Assembly: GCA_964613045.1 (NCBI GenBank)
Contig: CAZTFS010000040.1
Coordinates: 1-19,709 of the forward strand
Reading direction: 5' to 3'
Length of the DNA stretch: 19,709 nucleotides
Source of the DNA: UBA1081 sp964613045
GTDB lineage: Bacteria; Bacillota; Clostridia; Oscillospirales; Acutalibacteraceae
Numbering within the stretch: the stretch's first letter is position 1; every line of letters begins with the position of its first letter. Both the position numbers and the translations under genes were made by a program. The notes beneath the pieces were generated by a model. It was not told the DNA's origin. It made no database searches and saw only the letters and a program-made list of their open reading frames with translations. Below are positions 13,328 through 19,709 of the stretch, piece by piece.

Positions 13328-15319
13328 ATGAAAATCAGAGATTTTCTCAGACTGCATCCGATGTTCCCCGTGGTGGTGTTCTTTTCCGTTGCGGTTTCGG
13401 GTACATCTTTTTATCTTCAGCAGTATACGATAGCTTATATTGAACTAGGACTGGGCATTTTGCTTTCGGTGCTTGTTTTTGTTGCTGAATTGAAGAATTT
13501 CAGCGATCTGAAAAAAACAGTCGAAATTCTCAATTCCCATATCGTTGAAAGAAATGATGACAGGCTATCCGGTATTCCGCTGCCTTTTGTTATTTGTTCT
13601 CCGGAAGGCGGAATCGTCTGGTATAATGATTTATTTGAAAAAGAAATAATCGGTGATAAAGAGCTTTCTGCGAAGCAGATACGCTCTTTCGTTCCTGCAG
13701 ACAGGCTTGATTGCGGAGAAAAAAGTTTTAATGCAAATTATAACGGGAAACGTTACACTGTTTATGTATCAAAAATTACAGATGATCTCGCAGGTGATTT
13801 TGTCCTTTTCTTTATTGATGATACATATTATAAGGATATTGCAGATAAGTATAATGAATCTCGACCGGTCATAATGATCGCATCCGTTGATGCAATGGAT
13901 GAGGTTTCCTCTATGGTTTCTCAGAATCAGTATTCCACGCTTTTGAGTGATGCTGAACGAATGATCATTTCATGGTTTACCCATTATATGTGTATTCTCA
14001 GAAAAACCGGCGACGGAAGATTTTTTATAGCTGCTGAATACAAAGTATTTGAGGATATGAAACAAGAGAATTTTAATATCCTTGATAAAGTAAGGGATTA
14101 CCGTATTCCCGGTGTTAATGCAGGTTTTACACTTTCTGTCGGTATTGCAACCGGAAACGAATTGTTTGCGTGCGAATCGACTGCAAGAAAAGCTCTTGAT
14201 ATGGCAAAGGGCAGAGGCGGCGATCAGGTCGTTATAAACGATAATGATGAGTATGAATTTTTCGGTGGTGTTGCATCAGGTGTTGAGAGCCGGAATCAGG
14301 TGCAGTCAAGGATAGTTGCAAGTTCTATTGAAGAGCTTATAAAGCATTCTTCAAATGTTCTTATCATGGGACATAAAAACTCTGATCTTGATGCTCTCGG
14401 TGCATCAGTGGGACTTGCAGAAGCTGTAATGCATCTTGAAAAAGAAGTAAAGGTTATTGTAGACGAAAAGAGCACAATGGCTAAGCCTCTTCTTTCGTAT
14501 TACAGAGAGAAGAATAAAGAAGATATCTTTATTTCTCCTTCAAAAGCTATGTCTGAGCTTAATGATGACACACTTGTAGTTGTTGCTGATGTTATGCGTC
14601 CCGGCTTTGCGGAAGCAACTGATGTTGTTCAGAAAGCAAAACGCAAAGTGGTGATAGATCATCACAGAATGTCTGTCGACCATATTTCTGATTCTCTGAT
14701 CTTTTATCATGAGCCGAATACTTCTTCAACAGGTGAAATGGTTACTGAAGTCATACGTTATATGTCTTCAAAGCCAAAGCTTTCAAAAGCTGCTGCTGAG
14801 GGACTTCTTGCAGGCATATATCTTGATACAAAGAATTTTACACTGAAAACAGGTGTAAGAACTTTTGAAGCTGCTGCATATCTTAAGGATTGCGGTGCAG
14901 ATACTATAACTGTCAGAAAGTTATTTGCTGCAACTGCTCAGGAAAATGCAATTATAAGCAATATAGTAAACAGTGCCCAGATAAAAGGCGGCTTTGCTTT
15001 TGCTAAGACATACAGCAGGGAACAGGTCGTAAGGCTTGCTTCTGCCAAAGCAGCTGACGATCTTCTTAACATTGAGGATGTTGATGCATCCTTTGTAATA
15101 TTTCCGACAGGTGACGGAGAGGTATCCGTTTCTGCACGTTCATACGGTAGGGTAAATGTGCAGTTGATTATGGAACGGCTTGGCGGCGGCGGACATCAGA
15201 CGATGGCTGCTGTTCAGCTTAAAGATACAAATGTGGATTCGGCTTTGAAGCTTCTTGAAGAGACTGTGAATCAGTTTATGAAAAAGAATCCGATAAAAAG
15301 CAATAAAAAGGAGGAATGA
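13328..15319 (+). CDS. gdpP: Cyclic di-AMP phosphodiesterase GdpP (YybT family, DHH/DHHA1)
   Basis: GdpP hydrolyses c-di-AMP to pApA and so affects potassium/osmotic balance, cell wall stress and beta-lactam tolerance. The 663-residue protein has two N-terminal membrane helices (about 11-53), a PAS-like segment (about 82-165) and a degenerate GGDEF domain (about 175-305), with TGDGRF at 227-232 where the GGDEF signature would be. The DHH phosphodiesterase follows: GHKNSDLDALG (348-358; His349, Asp353, Asp355), Asp421, IDHH (443-446) and Asp500. The DHHA1 domain ends with GGGGHQTMAA (619-628). All expected metal ligands appear present. The gene begins 29 nt after rnjA and ends 3 nt before rplI. 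Confidence 0.93.
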   Translation: MKIRDFLRLHPMFPVVVFFSVAVSGTSFYLQQYTIAYIELGLGILLSVLVFVAELKNFSDLKKTVEILNSHIVERNDDRLSGIPLPFVICSPEGGIVWYNDLFEKEIIGDKELSAKQIRSFVPADRLDCGEKSFNANYNGKRYTVYVSKITDDLAGDFVLFFIDDTYYKDIADKYNESRPVIMIASVDAMDEVSSMVSQNQYSTLLSDAERMIISWFTHYMCILRKTGDGRFFIAAEYKVFEDMKQENFNILDKVRDYRIPGVNAGFTLSVGIATGNELFACESTARKALDMAKGRGGDQVVINDNDEYEFFGGVASGVESRNQVQSRIVASSIEELIKHSSNVLIMGHKNSDLDALGASVGLAEAVMHLEKEVKVIVDEKSTMAKPLLSYYREKNKEDIFISPSKAMSELNDDTLVVVADVMRPGFAEATDVVQKAKRKVVIDHHRMSVDHISDSLIFYHEPNTSSTGEMVTEVIRYMSSKPKLSKAAAEGLLAGIYLDTKNFTLKTGVRTFEAAAYLKDCGADTITVRKLFAATAQENAIISNIVNSAQIKGGFAFAKTYSREQVVRLASAKAADDLLNIEDVDASFVIFPTGDGEVSVSARSYGRVNVQLIMERLGGGGHQTMAAVQLKDTNVDSALKLLEETVNQFMKKNPIKSNKKEE

Positions 15320-15322
15320 CCC

Positions 15323-15763
15323 ATGGAGGTTATTTTGAATCAGGATGTTAAATCCTTAGGAAAAAAAGGTGAAAAAGTAACTGTTGCAGAAGGATATGCA
15401 AGGAACTTTTTATTTCCCCGCAAATTAGCTGTTGAAGTTTCAGCACAGGCGATGACTGAATTGAAGAACAGAGAATCTTCAAATCAGCACAAGATCGATA
15501 CAGATATTGCAAATGCAAAGGCTGCCGCTGAAAAGCTTAACGGCAAACAGCTTAAGATATCGGCAAAAGCCGGAGCAAACGGAAAACTTTTCGGATCTGT
15601 AACATCAAAAGAAGTTGCGGCTGAGATCAAAGCACAGACAGGTGTTTCAGTTGATAAGAGAAAAGTTATTGTGACTGATATCAAGACTTTTGGCACATAC
15701 GAGTGCGAAGTCAGACTTTATCAGGGGATTTCAGCAAAACTTTTTGTTGTTGTAGGTGAATAA
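15323..15763 (+). CDS. rplI: 50S ribosomal protein L9
   Basis: L9 binds 23S rRNA near the L1 stalk and helps maintain reading frame. The 146-residue product has the L9 signature in its N domain (LGKKGEKVTVAEGYARNFLF, 12-31), a connecting helix and a C-terminal RNA-binding domain with GKLFGSV. Length is normal. Its AAGGAGG ribosome binding site lies inside the end of gdpP, and only 3 nt separate the gdpP stop from the ATG, so the two are probably translationally coupled. Confidence 0.97.
   Translation: MEVILNQDVKSLGKKGEKVTVAEGYARNFLFPRKLAVEVSAQAMTELKNRESSNQHKIDTDIANAKAAAEKLNGKQLKISAKAGANGKLFGSVTSKEVAAEIKAQTGVSVDKRKVIVTDIKTFGTYECEVRLYQGISAKLFVVVGE
15754..15759 (+). promoter_or_regulatory. AGGTGA ribosome binding site for the GTG start of dnaB
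   Basis: AGGTGA lies inside the last codons of rplI, 6 nt before GTG 15766. It supports GTG as the dnaB start rather than a later ATG. Confidence 0.6.
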
Positions 15764-15765
15764 GT

Positions 15766-17148
15766 GTGGCAAATCAACCGTACAGTATAAATGCCGATAA
15801 TGGGGATCTCCCGTTCAGCCTTGAAGCTGAACAGGCAGTTCTCGGTTCAATACTTCTTGATCCGTCCTGCATATCGGCAGTTACGATGATCCTTAAGCCT
15901 GAATATTTTTATCTTCCTCAGCATAAGGCAATATTTTCGACTATTCTTGCTCTTGATGCGTCCAGCGGCGGAAAAATAGATCCGTTGCTTGTACTTGATG
16001 CGTTGAGAAAAGAGAATATCTATGACAATGAAGCAGGTAAAACATATCTTCTTCAGTTATCAAAAAATGTTCCGTCTACTGCAAATGTAGAGTCTTATGC
16101 GAGTATTGTTCGTGAGAAGTTTTACATACGCTCTCTTATAATCGTTGCCGGCGAAATAAGTGATGCCGCATCTAATTCGGGGCAGACTGCTGATGAACTT
16201 ATGGATATGGCTGAGCAGCGTATTTATGACATCAGACAAGGTAAGACAATTGTCGGTCCTTCTAAAATCAGTGATGTTATATCAAATGTCTATCAGGAGC
16301 TTTATAAGCTTTCTCAACTGGAAAAGGATCAATATGCAGGTTTTAATACAGGCTTTTCAGAGCTTGATAAAAGAATTACCGGTCTTAACCGTTCGGATCT
16401 TGTAATCATAGGTGCCCGTCCCGCTATGGGTAAAACCAGTTTTGCACTTAATATAGCAAGAAACGTTGCTGTCTATGCGAAGAAAAAAGTACTTTTCTTC
16501 TCCTTGGAAATGTCAAAGGAACAGCTTGCACAGCGTGTTCTTTCTACGGAAGCAAGAGTGCAAAGTACGAAGTTCAGAACCGGTAACTTAGGTCCCGAGG
16601 AATGGCAGCATATTGCAGAGGCATCGGTATTTTTGTCCGATGTTGAACTGTATTTTGACGATACTGCCAATATCACTGTTCCCGAGATGAAAGCCCGTGC
16701 AAGACAGCTTAAAGGTGTTGACTGCATAGTTATTGACTACTTGCAGCTTATGAAGTCAAGCAAGAAGACCGATAACCGTGTTCAGGAAGTTTCCGATATT
16801 ACACGTGATCTGAAAATGATGGCTAAGGATCTGAATATTCCTGTCGTTACCTGTGCTCAGCTTGCCCGTCGTACCGATACCGAAAAGGGAAGAAGCCATA
16901 AACCTCAGATGTCTGACCTTCGAGAATCGGGTTCTATTGAGCAGGATGCGGATATCATTCTTATGCTTTACAGAGAAGATTATTATAAAGATGCTGCTGA
17001 CACTCCGCCCGAAGACCTTCGTGTGGATGAAGCAGAGCTGATTATTGCGAAGAACAGACACGGTCCGACAGGCAGTGTTCCGCTTGCATGGAATGCTGAC
17101 TATACATTATATACTTCGAGAGAGTACGTAAGAGATGAAGAAAATTGA
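15766..17148 (+). CDS. dnaB: Replicative DNA helicase DnaB
   Basis: This is the hexameric 5'-to-3' helicase that unwinds DNA at the fork and recruits primase (the DnaC of Bacillus subtilis nomenclature). The 460-residue protein starts at GTG. The N-terminal primase-binding domain (about 13-120) opens with LPFSLEAEQAVLGSIL. The RecA-like domain has Walker A GARPAMGKT (216-224), the catalytic Glu in SLEMS (246-250), Walker B VIDYLQL (322-328), Gln365 in CAQLARR, SDLRESGSIEQDAD (383-396) and the arginine finger in KNRHGPTG (429-436). There is no intein, and length is normal. It begins 2 nt after rplI, and tilS starts inside its 3' end. Confidence 0.97.
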   Translation: MANQPYSINADNGDLPFSLEAEQAVLGSILLDPSCISAVTMILKPEYFYLPQHKAIFSTILALDASSGGKIDPLLVLDALRKENIYDNEAGKTYLLQLSKNVPSTANVESYASIVREKFYIRSLIIVAGEISDAASNSGQTADELMDMAEQRIYDIRQGKTIVGPSKISDVISNVYQELYKLSQLEKDQYAGFNTGFSELDKRITGLNRSDLVIIGARPAMGKTSFALNIARNVAVYAKKKVLFFSLEMSKEQLAQRVLSTEARVQSTKFRTGNLGPEEWQHIAEASVFLSDVELYFDDTANITVPEMKARARQLKGVDCIVIDYLQLMKSSKKTDNRVQEVSDITRDLKMMAKDLNIPVVTCAQLARRTDTEKGRSHKPQMSDLRESGSIEQDADIILMLYREDYYKDAADTPPEDLRVDEAELIIAKNRHGPTGSVPLAWNADYTLYTSREYVRDEEN

Positions 17149-18484
17149 GGAAAAGATTTTTTCCGTAATTGAAAAATATTCAATGTTATCATGCAGTGAC
17201 ACTGTTATTGTTGCAGTGTCCGGTGGTGCGGATTCCATGTGTCTTCTTCATTTTTTCAATAAATATTCAAGAAAACTGAATATAAATATAATGTGTGCCC
17301 ATGTCAACCACGGCATAAGAGGTGCTGAGGCTGACAGAGACGAAGAATTTGTAAAGAATTACTGTGCTGATAATGCAATTGATTTTAAAGCTGCACATTT
17401 TGATGTTCCGCAAATAGCTGAATCTTCAGGTGAGAGTCAGGAGCTTTGCGGCAGAAGACTGAGATATGAGTTCTTTAAGTCTGTTGATCCGTGTGCGATA
17501 ATTGCAACAGCTCATAATCTTAATGATTCAATGGAAACATTTCTTTTCAATCTTTCACGAGGCAGCGGATTAAAGGGGCTTACAGGCATACCTGCCGTGC
17601 GAGACAATATAATCAGACCTTTGATCAGTTGTACAAGAGCTGAGATTGAAGAGTATCTGGCAGAAGAATCGGTTTTATATGTAACCGACAGTACAAATCT
17701 TTCGGATGACTATTCAAGAAATAAAATTAGACATAATATTATCCCTGTTTTTAATGAACTGAATCCGTCATTTTCTTCTGTCTTTTCAGGTTGTATATCC
17801 GTACTTCAGGATTCTGAACATTTTATTGAAAAAACTGTATGTGATGCATATAAAAAAATTGAAAATCACATGAACTTTGCTGTTTGTGATATAATTGCTC
17901 TCGACAAGGTCATAAGAGATCGACTGCTTATTAAGATCTGCGAGAATTTGGGCGGTCATGACATCAGCTTCAGGCATGTTGAAGTAATTAACGATTTTTT
18001 GCAATCCGGCGGTGCTGTAATGTTGCCCGGTGGGGTTACGGTTGTATCTGACGGAAAAAATTTATTCAGATCATGTAACAAAGCTGAAAAAATTGAAATT
18101 TTCGAACCTCTGACAGCAGACAAGGTTTTGTATGAATTTCCCGGATGCAAAATATCCGTTACCGCAGTTGACAAAAATGAAATAAGTAATTATAATATCA
18201 AAAAGCTGTCTTTTTCAGGTTATGCAGATGGTGATAAACTGACCGATTCGGCTTTTCGTTCAAGAAAAAGCGGAGACAGGTTTAAATTTCCTTATGCGGA
18301 ACATTCAAAGTCATTAAAGAATCTGTATAAAGAAAAAAATATCACACCGGAGGCGAGATACGGGGTTCCGATGCTTGCCGATGACGAAAATATTCTTTGG
18401 CTGTGCGGAGTTGGTGTTTCCGATTATGCTAAAGTTACAGAAAAAACACAAAAAATAATCAGAATAGAAATGCTTACTGTGTGA
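17135..18484 (+). CDS. tilS: tRNA(Ile)-lysidine synthase TilS
   Basis: TilS joins lysine to C34 of the CAU-anticodon tRNA-Ile with ATP, so that AUA is read as isoleucine. The 449-residue protein has the PP-loop SGGADS (29-34), HVNHGIRGAEADRDE (56-70), TAHNLNDSMET (125-135) and SRNKIRH (194-200). The TilS C-terminal domain contains RSRKSGDRF (375-383). The third motif departs from the textbook HHxDDQxET, but the surrounding FNLSRGSGLKGL block fits the clostridial branch. The ATG lies in dnaB, 14 nt before its end in another frame, with only a weak AAGAG-like ribosome binding site, so coupling to dnaB translation is likely. tilS-hpt-ftsH is a conserved Firmicute order. Confidence 0.95.
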   Translation: MKKIEEKIFSVIEKYSMLSCSDTVIVAVSGGADSMCLLHFFNKYSRKLNINIMCAHVNHGIRGAEADRDEEFVKNYCADNAIDFKAAHFDVPQIAESSGESQELCGRRLRYEFFKSVDPCAIIATAHNLNDSMETFLFNLSRGSGLKGLTGIPAVRDNIIRPLISCTRAEIEEYLAEESVLYVTDSTNLSDDYSRNKIRHNIIPVFNELNPSFSSVFSGCISVLQDSEHFIEKTVCDAYKKIENHMNFAVCDIIALDKVIRDRLLIKICENLGGHDISFRHVEVINDFLQSGGAVMLPGGVTVVSDGKNLFRSCNKAEKIEIFEPLTADKVLYEFPGCKISVTAVDKNEISNYNIKKLSFSGYADGDKLTDSAFRSRKSGDRFKFPYAEHSKSLKNLYKEKNITPEARYGVPMLADDENILWLCGVGVSDYAKVTEKTQKIIRIEMLTV

Positions 18485-18497
18485 AAGGTTGTTGTTT

Positions 18498-19052
18498 ATG
18501 GATAATGTTATGCTTGCTGATATAAAATCCGTTCTTTTTTCCGAAGAACAGATACATGCTATGATCGACAGAATGGGAGAGGAGATATCCAACGATTATG
18601 CGGATAAAAAATTGCTTCTTGTCGGTATACTTAAAGGATCTGTTATGGTTATGGCTGATCTCATGAGAGCTGTAAAAGTACCTGCGGAGATTGATTTTAT
18701 GTCTGTGTCAAGCTATGGCGACGGAACATCATCAAGCGGCAGAGTCAGAATCGTAAAGGATCTTGACAGAGACATTTCCGGCTATGATGTTGTCATAGTT
18801 GAAGACATTCTTGACAGCGGCAGAACTCTTTCATATCTTAAAGGTGTTCTGGGTGCAAGAAATCCTAACAGTATAAAAATTTGTGCTATTTTTGATAAAC
18901 CCGAGAGACGGGAGATCGCTGATATTCAGGCTGATTATGTCGGAGATGTTGTACCCGATGAATTTATTGTAGGTTACGGCCTTGATTATGCTCAGAAATA
19001 CAGAAATCTTCCTTTTGTGGGTATATTAAAAGAAGAAGTTTATAAAAAATAA
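18498..19052 (+). CDS. hpt: Hypoxanthine-guanine phosphoribosyltransferase
   Basis: Hpt salvages hypoxanthine and guanine with PRPP to IMP and GMP; its products and GTP level tie into the stringent response. With ATG 18498 the protein has 184 residues. Visible motifs are the GILKGS loop (43-48), the flexible-loop region SSYGDGTSSSGRV (about 71-83), the PRPP-binding EDILDSGRT (102-110), and the base-binding region FDKPERR (132-138) and YGLDYAQKYRNLP (160-172). Two in-frame TTG codons at 18489 and 18492 could extend it, but GAAAGG at 18483-18488 directly abuts 18489 and is well placed only for 18498. That site overlaps the tilS stop. Confidence 0.95.
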   Translation: MDNVMLADIKSVLFSEEQIHAMIDRMGEEISNDYADKKLLLVGILKGSVMVMADLMRAVKVPAEIDFMSVSSYGDGTSSSGRVRIVKDLDRDISGYDVVIVEDILDSGRTLSYLKGVLGARNPNSIKICAIFDKPERREIADIQADYVGDVVPDEFIVGYGLDYAQKYRNLPFVGILKEEVYKK

Positions 19053-19063
19053 ACGCTGATTGC

Positions 19064-19070
19064 GAGGAGA
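19064..19070 (+). promoter_or_regulatory. GAGGAGA ribosome binding site for the TTG start of ftsH
   Basis: The site ends 8 nt before TTG 19079. The next in-frame ATG is codon 26, inside the first membrane helix, so the TTG is needed for a complete FtsH N-terminus. Confidence 0.7.
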
Positions 19071-19078
19071 GAAAATAA

Positions 19079-19709
19079 TTGGAAAATCATAATAACAGAA
19101 AATGGCTCAGCTATCTGCCGTATATTCTCATTCCTTTAATTCTTATTGCTTCAATGTGGATGTTTTCATCGTCTTCAACGTCATCCTCAAAGAAGGAATA
19201 TTATGAGATCGTTCAGATGTTTGAAGATAACGATGTTGAAGAATATGATCTCAATTTAAGCAGTGGCAATCTCACATATAAGCTTAAAAGCGACGGCAAA
19301 AGCTATAAATACTCTGTTCCTAATGTAAGCCTGTTTCTTGAGGATGTTCACGAAACAGCGAAGTCGAATAATGTAAAATATAACTATGATGCCGGTGAAG
19401 CAACTTCATGGCTGACAAGTATGCTTCCTACCGTTCTTATGATGGTTGTATTGCTTGTAATAATGTATTTTATGTTCAGACGTGTTAATCAGTCTATTAA
19501 TTCAGAGACTACCAAAACTCTCGGTTTCGGTAAAGCACGTGTAAAACCTAAAGACGATAAGCATAAAACTACATTTGACGATGTTGCAGGTGCTGACGAG
19601 GAAAAAGAGGAGCTTAAGGAGCTTGTTGATTTCCTTCGTGATCCGAAAAAGTTTCAGGAGCTCGGAGCAAGAATACCGAAGGGTGTCTTACTTGTAGGCC
19701 CTCCCGGAA
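19079..19709 (+). CDS. ftsH: ATP-dependent zinc metalloprotease FtsH, N-terminal 210 residues (runs off the right edge)
   Basis: FtsH is a membrane-anchored AAA+ protease that degrades misfolded membrane proteins and some regulators. The frame opens at TTG 19079 with GAGGAGA at 19064-19070. The visible part has a first membrane helix (about 11-30), a Ser-rich stretch (SSSSTSSS, 30-37), an extracytoplasmic domain to about 110, a second membrane helix (about 113-133) and the start of the AAA module with DDVAGADEEKEEL (167-179). The sequence stops inside Walker A (LLVGPPG, 204-210), so the ATPase core and the zinc HExxH motif lie beyond the window. Position after tilS and hpt agrees with ftsH. 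Confidence 0.95.
   Translation, partial: MENHNNRKWLSYLPYILIPLILIASMWMFSSSSTSSSKKEYYEIVQMFEDNDVEEYDLNLSSGNLTYKLKSDGKSYKYSVPNVSLFLEDVHETAKSNNVKYNYDAGEATSWLTSMLPTVLMMVVLLVIMYFMFRRVNQSINSETTKTLGFGKARVKPKDDKHKTTFDDVAGADEEKEELKELVDFLRDPKKFQELGARIPKGVLLVGPPG

Noticed and set aside
13860..14240. GGDEF-like region of GdpP as a diguanylate cyclase
   Set aside because: The signature is TGDGRF instead of GG(D/E)EF. Degenerate GGDEF domains are normal for GdpP and do not make c-di-GMP.
17507..17539. TilS motif reading AHNLNDSMET instead of HHxDDQxET, possibly a dead enzyme
   Set aside because: The rest of the PP-loop and the C-terminal domain are intact, and related clostridial TilS proteins commonly vary at these positions. 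TilS is essential in most bacteria.
1..19709. Mobile element, CRISPR array, tRNA/rRNA, replication origin or defence system
   Set aside because: I saw no long direct repeats, terminal inverted repeats, transposase or integrase motifs, spaced repeats, tRNA cloverleaf or cluster of DnaA boxes.

Overview
The window looks like a chromosomal housekeeping segment from a low-GC Gram-positive anaerobe of the class Clostridia, most like Ruminococcaceae/Oscillospirales. This is judged from the protein sequences (RNase J, GdpP with PAS, degenerate GGDEF and DHH, MutS2, YlxM beside Ffh, KhpA beside S16), the gene orders tilS-hpt-ftsH and gdpP-rplI-dnaB, A+T-rich spacers, and strong Shine-Dalgarno and sigma-A-type promoter signals. 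No species can be fixed from the sequence alone.

Layout. The left edge (1-1257, minus strand) carries the first 34 codons of a GAPDH-like gene and, upstream of it, a D-2-hydroxyacid dehydrogenase. A divergent promoter region (1258-1389) then starts a plus-strand pair: a VTT/DedA-like membrane protein and galactokinase. A hairpin terminator follows galK, and its T-run almost touches the ribosome binding site of mutS2. A consensus promoter at 5931 drives ylxM-ffh, the SRP pair, and a second probable promoter precedes rpsP-khpA. These end in a strong terminator facing the convergent rnhA (minus). Divergent from rnhA is a 771-residue fusion of a sugar-1-phosphate nucleotidyltransferase, a left-handed beta-helix, and a phosphohexomutase-like domain whose catalytic motifs are eroded.

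The right third (11454 to the end) is one tight plus-strand array: rnjA, gdpP, rplI, dnaB, tilS, hpt, ftsH (cut by the window edge). Spacings are 2-29 nt and dnaB/tilS overlap by 14 nt. It links mRNA decay, c-di-AMP breakdown, the ribosome, replication, tRNA-Ile decoding, purine salvage and membrane proteolysis.

There is no sign of a phage, insertion sequence, CRISPR array, tRNA, rRNA or defence island, and no stretch over 300 bases lacks a gene. I found no clear new multi-gene system. The best leads are smaller: the nucleotidyltransferase fused to an apparently dead mutase; a GAPDH start with replaced cofactor-binding residues, preceded by a Rex-like palindrome; a 5'-terminal stem-loop on the ylxM-ffh transcript; a hairpin that could tie gdpP translation to rnjA; and a terminator with no visible promoter between it and mutS2.
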